Source of the DNA: Sambucus nigra
Lineage: Eukaryota > Streptophyta > Magnoliopsida > Dipsacales > Adoxaceae
Assembly (NCBI GenBank): GCA_949130495.1
Contig: OX422221.1
Span: forward strand, 24,873,917 to 24,937,916
Reading direction: 5' to 3'
DNA: 64,000 bases
Shown piece by piece: positions 33,468-44,582 of this stretch (positions within the stretch are counted from its first letter, which is position 1; every line of letters starts with the position of its first letter). The translations under genes were made by a program, and so were the position numbers. Under the pieces are notes generated by a model. That model was not told where the DNA came from. It was given only the letters and a program-made list of their open reading frames with translations, and ran no database searches.

Positions 33468-36400
33468 TGTAACAACCCGCCCTTTTGGAGACAATTAAAT
33501 TCCATAATTAAATATAAATTGGAGATTTGGAGAATTTCTCAAAATAGTGATTTTGAGGATTCTCGAGGATTTAATGGTTTTCGAAGGATGTTGTGATTAT
33601 TTTTAGGACTATATAGGTCGAAATATTTTAATTATATGTCGCCGTTGAGTAAAGCGACATGAGGTAAAAAATTTAATTGGAAAACCCGCAATTATTTACT
33701 TTGGGTTGGAATAGTGATTTGCGGTCAAGTACCTCGGATGAGAATTTCGACTGCTTCGTGAGTCTCGGAATGTCCGAGATAGTCGGAAAAGAGTGTCCGA
33801 TTGTCGAAAATGAGTTTCGGGTAATTTTAGAGGTAAAAGTTACTCGTAATTGGGTAAACGAGTCGTTTTTGGGTTTTAAGGGGTATAACCATTTTTCTTT
33901 CTTTATAAAGAGAGGGAGAGGGAGAAAAGGAGAAAGGAAAGAAAGAAAAGGGAGAGGAGAAAGAGAGGAGGAGAGAAATGGAGATCTCGGGTCAAACTCC
34001 GCCGGATTCGACTCGAGGTTATCGGATTTTATCCACGAGGCAAGTTTTTACTTGCTTTATTTATCTTTTTGCATAAATATCTCATACCGTAGTTTGGTAT
34101 AAACAAACCTTAAAGATTTTGGTTTGGGGTTTCGTGGATAAAACGGGTTTTTGGGAGTTAAAACAACTAAACTCCAATAATATTTCAATTTGTGGAACTT
34201 AGGTTTTAACCTAAATCAATTGGTGGTTTTGGGTTCTAGGATGTTTAGAACCCTTAATATATGTGTATTTGTAGTTGGTTGAGGTTGTAGGACGTTGGGT
34301 GAGGCGACAAAAGCTTGGGAGAAGCTTTAATGGCCGAAATCGTCTCGGAGAAGACGATAAATAGTAACCCGTGACTTTAGGGGGCCATTTTGGCCAGGAA
34401 AAGAATTGATTTAGATCTCGGCCAAAACACCAAAGTTGTAGATCTTTTCGATACGGTCACGTGGGCGCCGACCCATATTTTTCTAATTTTTCTACGATTT
34501 GATATGATTTTTACAAGATGGCAGCTCCGAGTTGAAATCATCAACTCGGAAATCAAATCGAGAATTGGAAAAATTACGGCTAGAATTGATTGCGTAGATG
34601 TTCGGGATAATTTTTGGTGTATTTTAGAAACATCGTTAATGAATTTGGGTTTTTGGATTAAGGAATTGAGGAATTTAGCTTTCGAGACCTGGTGTGACCG
34701 GTCGACCGCGCCCTTGAGGCCGGTCGACCGTGTCAAGGAGAAAGGGCCTACTGCTTTGTTTCGTAGGCTTATTTACAACCCGCGGTCGATCGGGGGCCCA
34801 GGACCGGTCGACCGGTGCCCTGTTTTCAGCCCAAGATTTTGGAGATTAGGATTATTTCTCCTTTTTTATTCTAAGGTTTAAGGGCCCTCTAAATTAGAGT
34901 ATTATAGAGGGTTATGTCCTAAAGAACTTGAGGAATTGAGAATATATATATGTGTATATTCACTTAGAGTGAATTAGTATAGTTGGAGATATCCAAATGA
35001 ATCCGTAGATGGGATTTTGGTATATATATATTACTTGTTAAAGTAAGAAAATATTTTGGGTTGAGTATCATGCGTATATGAATGCATGATAAGGATTCTT
35101 GAGAGAATCTTTGGGATTAAGGGTCATCGATAGATGGTTTGGCAAATATGGCCATTTTTATATATTCCGGTAGGAATATATGGTGTATATATATATACTA
35201 TGTGATTAAAGTATATATATGAATTAAGATAAATGACTTTTGAAAATGTAAATATAAATGTTTTCAAAAAGGAAAGATAAATGATTTTCTTAATTAATAA
35301 AAATGAGGATACACACCTCTCTAAATCGCTATCATAAGGGAAGTTGTGTGCGTATGGTGAAGCCCCCTGACAAATTAACGCAGGGTGGATATAGTCCTAT
35401 AGGCCATATGAGCGTTTGTTGTATTTTTTTTTTTTTTTGCGATGGTTAGGAGATTCCGGGTGTGGTCTTGACTATCTCGCAGGCATATGGCCGTTTCTCG
35501 ACGTCTTGTGATGTAGGATCCCAGGTTGTCTTGATGATAGGCCCTGGAAGATGATAACCATTTAGGGGCGCGCACAGTGGGGAAACCCGGATGGGTGGTC
35601 TTAGAACGCATTATATTAAAGCAATTCATGATAATGGATTGGCTTTAATTACATTTCCTGGATATAGGAAGGGAAATGGGTTATATAGATTGGCTTCGGT
35701 AACACTTCCCGGATGGAAGAAGGGATGTGGAAGCATATGATATGATCAAAGCATTTTTATGATAATGAAAATGGCTTTGAATACATTTCCTTAATATAAA
35801 AAGGGAAATGGGATATTTTGAAACGGAAAAGCATTTTTATGATAATAAAATTGGCTTTTAAAAAGGTATATGATTTATTAAAGTAATTCATGATAATGAA
35901 TTGGCTTTTAAATACATTTCCTGGATATGAGAAGGGAAATGGAAGGTTTTGAGATAAAAATGATAAGTATTGATAAATACTTTGTAAATGTATTCTCATT
36001 CCGGGAGATAGATCCGGATGTATATGGTAAAATGTATGTATATGTATAAATAGAGTGCCGAGGGTCTAATGGATCCCGACGATCGACCGTGCCGCATAGT
36101 AGTGTATCGGGGGGGTTCCTTGTTTGGATTTCGCTTTGCGAGGCACACCACGCACGAATATGGCACTGTGTTGAGACTGGGGAGAAGTTTAATCCTTAGT
36201 GATCTAATATTAGTATTTCTTGTGGTATACATATTTATTTATATATATATATTCTGTACTGAGGGACTGGCGGAACTCGATGATCGACCTTGCCGCATAG
36301 TAGTGTATGGGGGGTGTTCCTTGTTTGGATTTCTCTTTGCGAGACACCCCACGCACGAACATGGCATAGCGTTGAGACTAGAGTGGAGTTTAGCCCTTAG

Positions 36401-37117
36401 TACATCTCTTGGACTATCTAGGGTAGATAGTGGTTGGGTGATAGACTAGTTTAGCAGGGTAGCTTGACTAGGATGTTTAGAGGGATGCGCTAGGAGTGCA
36501 CTGTTAGTGAAGAGGTGAGGGGTATCTCATGGGAGTGCGATACCAAACTTAAATATGAGGTAAAACCTTTTTCAAAATAATAAGGCATTTATGCACTTGC
36601 TAAATATTTTCAAAAAACTCGGGCTCTGACCCGTTTATCTACTTTTCGTTTCTTGGTATATATATATATATATATATATATAGGTGTCCAGACACAGGGA
36701 CGCCTGGATGACACATCTTTCGAGTCAGACGTCGGCTGCAGTAGCTGTGGATGCGTGCAGGTTCTTGATATACGCTTCTATCCTTGTACTCTAGATAGGA
36801 GGTATTGTATAAACATTCGAGCCAATGACCCAACAACATTTATTTATTCTTTAGCACAACATTTGATATGGTTGTATACTTTGACCGAGTGTTCGGTTAT
36901 TTTATTTCATTTCAGTTTCATTTCCGCAAAACTGTGTGGATGTTTTATTTATTGTTGTTAAAAAGAGTAGTAAAGTTAAAATTTTGACACCGGCCTAATA
37001 GGTTATTAGTAATTAAATGGATTTTCGACAGTGATGCTAAGAATGATCCATATGAGACTCCTGTTTTAATTTGATATAGGAGTGATCGCCCGGTATTTTA
37101 TTAGGCATGGTGTCACA
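33468..37117 (+). mobile_element. Solo LTR, Tekay-related, inside OMT exon 1
   Basis: 3650 bp, TGTAACAACCCGCC to GGTGTCACA, flanked by a perfect TSD TTTGT (33463-33467 and 37118-37122). Its ends match in style those of the Tekay LTRs at 44583 and 52465, including the shared 3' block GTGATCGCCCGGTATTT and the GACAGTGATGCTRAGAATGA stretch, so it is a related family reduced to one LTR. Inside are GGTCGACC palindromes (34696-34820), four diverged repeats with CATTTTTATGATAATGAAAATGGC (35615-35945), and a roughly 195-bp tandem duplication (about 36057-36200 and 36250-36400). No gag or pol remains. Confidence 0.9.
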
Positions 37118-37171
37118 TTTGTCTCCCTTGATGGATTTGCTTCAAGATAAAATTTTCATTGATAGCTGGTT

Positions 37172-37247
37172 GGTTTTATCTCTCTCTTCTGCTCTCTCTC
37201 TCTCTCTCTCTCTCTCCCTCGTAATATATATATATATATATATAGAT
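37172..37247. repeat. (TC)n and (AT)n microsatellites in OMT intron 1
   Basis: A long CT/TC run starts just after the exon 1 donor and is followed by TATATATA. The decayed exon 1 at 8566-8850 is followed by a similar TC run, which supports common descent. Confidence 0.9.
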
Positions 37248-37783
37248 CCCCATGCTTAATTCGATGTAGTTATTGATTTCATTCTCATTGGAACAAAAAA
37301 ACCTACAAAGGATTGTGTGAATATCACCCCCATTATTTGAGAGGTCAGAGCTTGAGGTACATGGGGTGCCTTGAAAAAAGAAGTGTTGTGCTACTGAGGA
37401 TAATAATGGCATGCATTTATCATAACCCACCAACTAATTGATGTCCCAAATCAATTCACAATATCACACCATTTCCCAAATCGATCCCCAGTAATTAATT
37501 GACTTGTAAAATCTTTTCTCCGACAAGTGGTTCTCACTAGAGTCACTTGAAGGAGAATGTGTAAGAATATCCACATCAATCCAATATTGTGGATTGATTT
37601 ATGAACTACTAAAAACACGTAATAAAAAGATAGTTTTGACAATAACCCTTTTTTGGTTCTAATTGATTAATACATAAAGGCGAAGGTCTAAAGTAGGCTA
37701 TAAATGTGGAAATATTATGCATTAGTTAGTTAAAATGTGTCACCTTTGGGAAATAATTGTTGATTCTCTATTTAAATCTTTTA

Positions 37784-38770
37784 AGGCCCTTTTGGTTCAT
37801 TATTCAGAAAACTCGATTTAAATACTATTTTTAAATACAGTTTTAAAATTCAGTTTTTGTGTTTAAAATTATTGGTGTGCATTTGGTAAATTTGTTTTTA
37901 AATACAGTTTTTTGAAATTTTTTACAAAATTGGCAAACATTTATATTTATATTATACATATGTGTGTGTGTGTGTGTGTAGTTAAACTCACTAACATACC
38001 TCATTAAACATTCATAAAAATACATGGTATTAAATGCACATATATATAATTCATGATGTATGTATGCATGCACGCATGTATGTATCATGTATGTATGAAA
38101 GTTTTATGTATGTATTTATACATGATACATACATGCACGCATACATACATACATCATAAATTATATATATATATGCATTTAATATCATGTATTTTTATGT
38201 ATATTTAATGATGTATGTTAGTGAGTTATATACAAATGTAAACGTACATACATCCATATATGTACAGACATATATATATATATGTCTATATAATGATATT
38301 ACATGTATAACACACTATAAAATTATATACATACATGAATTGATAATAATTTTTAATACATATGTACTATATGTATATTTTATATTATTCCATACATTAA
38401 TAATACATGTGTAAAACTATATATAAATATCATGTATCTATTAATATTAGTTAACTTTATATTATTCCATACGTAATTTTGTTTATGTACGTATATATTT
38501 TTTATTTATAAGAATTACACACATATTAATGTAATATGTATGTATATTATATTTCAGGGTATAAATGCATTAATATATTAATAATGAATAATTCTGAGTT
38601 GAAAAAAAAAGAAGTTATAAAACACCCTCTACCTATTTTCTGAAAAACTTGATTATAACACGGAAATATTATAATTCAGGGTTTAAAAACAAGTTGTCAA
38701 ACGCAGATTTTTATTAGAATTGTATTTAAACGCAGAAAACAGAATTATAATTGCAAACCAAATAGGCCCC
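37784..38770. mobile_element. Harbinger-like MITE in OMT intron 1
   Basis: Terminal inverted repeats AGGCCCTTTTGGTT and AACCAAATAGGCCCC, flanked by TTA on both sides (37781-37783, 38771-38773), which fits PIF/Harbinger-type MITEs. The arms contain further inverted blocks (AAATACAGTTTT, and AAACGCAGAAAACAGAAT). The core holds a long hairpin. No coding capacity. Confidence 0.6.
37985..38227. repeat. Long imperfect hairpin (about 115-bp arms)
   Basis: The left arm starts AACTCACTAACATACCTCAT and the right arm ends ATGATGTATGTTAGTGAGTT. The arms remain complementary through the TACATGGTATTAAATGCA / TGCATTTAATATCATGTA blocks and the TGTATGTATGCATGCACGCA core, with a loop near 38106. The inner part is a GTAT/ATAC microsatellite in opposite orientations. 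Confidence 0.8.
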
Positions 38771-40474
38771 TTAGATTTAGTTGATTTCATTTTTAAAGAT
38801 GTACGAGGCCCCTCAAACGATAGGGCATTTCGGTTCAGTGCAACTCTTCTAAGTGTTTAGTGATGGTGTTCCGTGTTTATTAGTTATATTTCATGACATA
38901 CTCACTTTGTCATATCACATTATTATCTATATTGTTATATTTGTTTTTGTAACATAATAATGTAATTTGAAAAACACATGATCAGAACCCAAATCTCATA
39001 AGATTTTTAAGTGCAAGAGGCTTAATAGGACATTTTTTATATGTTTTATAACCTTATTTATTTTATAGTCGGAGAGACCTTGGTCTAAATTTGAGCGATA
39101 ATTGTTGAAATGCATTCCAATGCATTAATCCAGAAATCAATTTATACTTTCCTAGCACATACCTTTTCTTATCTTCAAGGAAAGAGTGCTGCCAATGATA
39201 CATATTCAGCGATTGCCTTTATTATGTTGTGGATGTGATTGATGGCTGCACTATTCAGCATGGGGTGGATTTTTTTAGTAGAAAGGAAAAGTAAAAGGGT
39301 AGATTATTATATAATTTTTTGCCTTTAATTAAGTAACTAAAGTTGAATCCCACAAATAATTTCTACTGATGCTTATAACTACATGCCAGTGACAACCTTT
39401 TAAAAATTTATCGTTTGCTTTTTTCTCAGCTAATGAAAACACATCAGACATTCCATGCCACATTTGCTTTTGATTATATACTATCCATTGCAATGTTGTG
39501 TTTAAATTTTTAGAAACTTTATCAATTTTACTTAGGTTGAAAAATACTTCAAATACGATAATGATTTGGGGAAGTTTAGGGGAAACACCCAAGTACCCAA
39601 CAACTACTATTGTACAATTATCCAAGTGAATGTATTGAATTTTAAGGTTTTCATTATTTACAAGATAATAAGTTTTATAAGTAATTCTTTTACTCTTAAA
39701 CATGGACGATTAATTTTGGATCGAGTGATTATATAATATAGATTTTCGAAAGATTTAAAAACAAGGTCCTGGAGCAGCCACATGAAATTTTGTGGATCTT
39801 TTTAGTAGAATATGTGTAGTTTTTTTTGTTATGATGTTAAGAGTAAATAGTGTGCCTCTGTTGTTATTTTCACTTAGAGGTCAATTGGTTATGCCTATTA
39901 TACAGTTGAGTCTAGCATTTTTCATATTATGGGTTAGGGGTTCATGATATCATAAATACAATTATCATTACAAATGTTAAAAAGCATCATAAAAAATATT
40001 CTCGATCATAATATGGAATTTTTTACACACCACCTTTTAATTTCAAAAAACATATAATCCTTAAAGTTAAAATAACCACAACTTTATTAAAATGAACCAG
40101 TAGACATTGTTTGTTATAAAAATTAGCTTTAGAGATGCAAGTGTTAATACAATGAGTGGAGCCATAGAGTTAAATATATATCGATGAGTTTATAGAAAAT
40201 AATACTGGGAATTATACACTGGCACACTCACACACAGTATTGTACTTTTCATATTATGATGTTTTATCGTACTGTTTGAAAGAATTGCCAAAATTCTTCG
40301 ATATAAGTGATGTTAAGATTGTGTATCAACTATCAAAATTACTTTATTTTTCCCAGAGCAACATTAGTTGGGTAGCTTCAAGAAAGATCAGGGACACTAT
40401 AGTATTAAATTTGTTGTAGTAGTTTTAGTTTATGTTGCATATGCTCTAATTTTCATTCAAGTGATCATTATTAG
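38771..40474. other. Remainder of OMT intron 1, nothing recognised
   Basis: AT-rich DNA. The only sizeable open frame is on the minus strand at 39329-39703 (124 residues); it has no family I recognise and no partner exons. Confidence 0.5.
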
Positions 40475-40785
40475 GTACCAACTAAAAGATTATGTTGCTG
40501 AGCGAGGTGTTTCGTTTGATAGGGTCCACGGAACACATGTATTTTATTACCCCAATCAAGACCCCGAGTTCAATAAGGTTTTTAACAATGCCATGATAAA
40601 CCACACAATTTTTGTCATCAAGAAAATCTTGGAGTGCTACAAAGGTTTTGAAAACCTCAAACGGGTAGTTGACGTTAGAGGTGGTCTTGGAGTTACTCTT
40701 GACGTGATCACCTCTAAATACCCCACCATTGCAGGAATTAACTTTGACTTTTTGCATTTTATACGACATGCCCCATCCTATCCTG

Positions 40786-43700
40786 GTAAGACATACTCCC
40801 AAGATAACAAATTAATTGTCTTATTAATGCTCAAGTTTCTAAAAAATATTATAGAAAACTAGGTGAGATTAAAATGTTACTCATCGAAACTCAAAAAAAT
40901 GGTCCTAAGTATATTTCTTACATTCAAAGATATTAATTATTTTTAGGAGACTAAAATGGGAAAGTTATAACTTTTCTTATAATGATTGACTTCCAAATGA
41001 CCACTATTAATTTGGGACTAAAGGAGTAATTTTTTAGTTATGTTCATATCTCTTATGTCGTAGCTTACTTTTTATGTTTGACTAAATGAGGTAGTTTAGA
41101 AATTAGAGTACTAAATTTTAACATTGAAATTCAAAAGACTACTCTTTATTCATTAAGTGATCATATATAAAAATGAGATGAAATTGTAGGAGGCTAGTTT
41201 GAGCTAGGGTATGAGAGAGGACGACATATGAGTAACACACAAAGGCAAAATGAAGGTTTGATAGGAAGGATGTAACCACATTTTTCCAAGAGAATTGGAA
41301 ATATATATATATATATATAAGAAACTTCCATTGAAACTAGAAAGATGTGTTAGACTATGCCTTACCTCTAGAAAAAAAAAAGCAAACCAAGTTTGATATG
41401 AACATTAAATATAGATTAAACACTCATAACCACTCATTTATAATTGATCAAGTCCAGTGAGGGATTGTACTAAATTAAGGAGGAAACCTAGGCAATGATT
41501 CTCGTAAAAGCAACAAAGACAAAAAAATAAATAGGAAATACCTAATCTAATTAGGGTACGTGTCCCTTATTTAATATACATATTGAAATAACAAAATAAT
41601 TTAAAAATTGTATCTCTCTTTCATCTCACTATCCGGGCCCCCAACGTGGGACTCCGTGTGCACATATAAACACACTTATGATATAGAATAATCTTTCTTA
41701 ATATTAATTTTAGTGAATTAGATATATTCAAAACCATCTCTGATTTTGGAAAAAAAAAATAGGCTTCATCCTATATAGAACACACATATAAGGACTGGAC
41801 TTTAAATTTACCAAGTTTAAAGAGCATAGTGACGTTTGTTCTTAGTACAAATCATATAGAGGCCAAATTTAACCTCTTTACTTGTGAGAGAATTTTAACC
41901 CATTTAGGCACTCTATCTGAAGCTGTAGAAGTTTTGGAGTCACTTTTTGTCTTTTCATTCCATTTAGATTGAAACCTTCATTTGCTATTGAATTAGAATA
42001 TAGCTCCTAAGTTGGAGAATTCTCAGGGAGATCATTTATCTCTAGATGTCTATTAATTGTTCCCAATAATAGTAAGATTTAAGAGATCTTACTAATTGGC
42101 GACATTATTAGTCTTTACCACCATATGGAAAATTGTGTCATTAGCATAATCCACCATCAATTTTAGGTTTGGATGAATCATTTCGTTAGAAGAAACCTTC
42201 ATTCCCATTGTTAGAAATATTAATGATGCAAGAGCATGAGCTTCGAATATTAATTTTGTACTTTTTTTCTATTTGATCATATTTATTAGACATCCTTCTT
42301 GATTGTCACACAAGATACCGAGCTCCTGTGACATTATAAATGACATCATCGGGCCAAAAACATTCCCCTACAACTATAAAAGGGATTGTCTCTAGCATGC
42401 GTATTGTAATCATTATTATTACTTTGATAATGAATATGAATTGGAGAGAGTTTCCCCATATAAAATGTTATTGTTATCGATTGTGCCCAACACTTGAAAT
42501 TGGTATAAAAATGATGTTCACTCTTGGGTCTTGGTCGACAATGATAGGGAATCAGGGTGTGGAACAACCCTGGTAGTTCTGGCCAACGACGTGTGTACAA
42601 CGTGATATCCAAGGACATAGACACATGGATCAATGAGGCCATTCTTCATCATAGCGAATTCTCATGAGGAAGGGTGAAGCCGTAGAATGATCTTTGAGTT
42701 TTATTTTTTTACGTTCCATTATTTTTGTTCATTTTAATTCAAGAGACTTCCCACAATATCATGTGTGATGCCCTTCTCGTGAAATCACATATGATAATAC
42801 CAGGATAAGAACACTACTTTTCACTTTTACATGGGACTACCTCATTTATTGTACTCATTTTAATAAATTTGAGAATGAGTGAGAACTATCAAGAGTTACC
42901 CCACATGGAAACAATGGAGAAGCAACCCATATAGAAACAATCGAAGATTCGGAATTGGCAAGAAACTCAGGAGTCCAATTAATATCTATCATAGAGTACT
43001 TAGTAATGTACCATTCTTCACAAAACGATAGATATTTCAAATATCTATCCAATATTAATAGGGTTAACAAATGATTTTATGTAAGAGACCAATAGAAATC
43101 CCAACTTTAGTTCCAAATTAAATAGTACCTTAATGTCAACAATTATAGATTTCCTCTTAAAAGAAGCAGTCAAGATCTTAATAATTTCATTGGTGAAGAG
43201 AAGATCTAGTTCACTCTCGTGATTTTTCAGTGGAATAGAATCAAGTTTGAGGAACAATGCAACCTACAACATAAACAATTTACCTGTAGCCGAAAAAAAC
43301 ATTGAATTTATCTAAGAGGGTCTAAAAAGGGAGGATGATTGAACTAATAAAAAGAGGGGTATCGTAAGGAGGGACATCTGCCTACTTATATATTACCGGT
43401 GTGTGTCCCATGTATAATTGACAAACGTATGCACAGTGGTGATAACTCCAACCTACAAGCCAAATATACCTCAAGCCTCCCAAAGTATGAACCGCAACTG
43501 TGTTGACTACGTATTTTAGGGCACCAAGTCAAGTCCGGTCATGAGTTGTGAAAGAGATGAAATAGTACTAAATTGGCCTAACTCATTCTAAATGTCAGTG
43601 ACTCAACCCAAGTAGGCCTAAATATCAAAGACTCGATAAAAAACTAAGTGTTCGGCCAAAATATCGGCTTCCACTCGTGACTCATTCGGTTATTTTCTTT

Positions 43701-44136
43701 GTAATTTGTCTCGTTTAGCTATAGACATTTTGACTATGGGTAAGATATAATTATATATAATTTTATAATTTGTAATTTCTTTACATATTATTTCTTTAAA
43801 AATATGTGGATATCGTGTTCTTATAATTTGTGGAATAATTTAATTGACTAGTGCACCATGGGCAAGAATATCAGTTTGACAATGGTCTGCATATTAAATG
43901 GTAACTTAGTCATTATCTAATTGATCGAAATTAATATACTCGTTTTAAAAAGAAAAAGACTGGGATCTCTAAACAACATATCGTTCTGTGTTTCATGAAA
44001 AATATACCGAAACCGAGTTAAAAATTTGTAGGCCAATGAATTGCTAGGTTAGACTATGGGAGTTTTGTCGGTCTTTCCACCTCCACGACAAGAATTTAGA
44101 TGTCTAGCTATTTGGGTAGAAAAATACACTTAGCAT
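40786..44136. other. Intergenic DNA, no supported gene
   Basis: The expected OMT exons 3 and 4 are not found here. Around 42360-42560 there is an LTR-end-like arrangement: CTATAAAAGGG, then an AATAATGAAT-type signal, then CCCAACACTTG and TTGGTATAAAAATGATG resembling a decayed tRNA-Met PBS. No pol follows, so this is a weak guess at an old copia end. The rest is AT-rich with short simple repeats. Confidence 0.4.
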
Positions 44137-44160
44137 CATTACACCAAAATAGCTGAGTTG
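44137..44160 (+). mobile_element. CACTA-type left terminus, split by LINE
   Basis: CATTACACCAAAATAGCTGAGTTGTC is one base from a CACTACACCAAAATAG terminus and matches, in inverted form, the right terminus at 3720-3746. The LINE starts immediately after it. TGTCACGG/CCGTGACA subterminal repeats resume right after the LINE poly-A (58261), as expected if the LINE landed just inside this end. Confidence 0.55.
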
Positions 44161-44582
44161 TCTCCAGTCTTAGGGATGAGCCCTCACTTTCTCGGTTGGA
44201 CCGATTTTTTACTTTCTAATGACTGGGAGGAGCAGTTTACGGGGGCTATCCAGTCTTGCCCACCTCAAGTGACTTCGGATCTCTCTCCGATTTTGCTGGA
44301 GTACGGAGGAGGGGGTGGGGGGAGGACTCCATTTCGATTTTAGAATATGTGGTTACAGGAGGAGGACTTCTTAGGGAGAGTTCAGGAGTGGTGGAAGGGT
44401 TATGAGTTGGAGGGGAATACGAGCTTCAGACTGATGACTAAACTATTTCTTCTTAAGGGGGACATTATCAGTGGAACAGAGATGTGTTTGGCCTTGTGTG
44501 GTATATGATTGAGAAGATGTTGGAGGAAATTAGGGCTCTCGATGTTAAAGAAGGGGTGGCCAGTTTTTCGGGGGAAGGAATG
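44161..44582 (+). pseudogene. LINE ORF2 fragment (endonuclease end and linker)
   Basis: Reads as the C-terminal edge of an L1-like endonuclease and the following linker: a WTDFLLSNDWEEQF block, SDLSPILLE, then after an in-frame TAG the NMWLQEEDFLGRVQEWWKGY block, a frameshift near 44470, and QWNRDVFG and LEEIRALDVKE. Both lesions show it is dead. The frame continues across the Tekay insertion into 55496. Confidence 0.85.

Larger units (their letters stand above)
33101..40785 (+). pseudogene. Plant O-methyltransferase, exons 1-2, exon 1 split by solo LTR
   Basis: The COMT-type gene starts MASSSPIKPHSS after a TATA box; an in-frame ATG at 33014 is 5' of the TATA box and unlikely. Exon 1 is 33101-33467 plus 37123-37168 around a 3650-bp LTR insertion. 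It encodes the dimerisation domain (LPMVLHIAIQLNLLGPISKG, PAMIDRMLRLL, VYGLGPVGKYFVKNEDGVSL) and then SPLMDLLQDKIFIDS and two bases of a Trp codon. Intron 1 runs 37169-40474 (GTTGGT to TTAG). Exon 2 (40475-40785) covers YQLKDYVAERGVSFDRVHG, NKVFNNAM and the SAM-binding loop, here VVDVRGGLGVT where the family has GGG, and ends in phase 1 at GTAAGA. Exons 3 and 4 were not found downstream. Without the LTR both exons are open. The Gly-to-Arg change and missing C-terminal half make it a probable pseudogene. Confidence 0.88.

Noticed and set aside
39329..39703. 124-codon minus-strand frame in OMT intron 1
   Set aside because: No recognisable family, no splice partners, AT-rich codon make-up like the surrounding noncoding DNA. 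Kept only as a possibility.
40786..44136. Search for OMT exons 3 and 4 after exon 2
   Set aside because: No HDWSD-like or GGKERTEQEF-like sequence was found, so the gene is treated as 3'-truncated.
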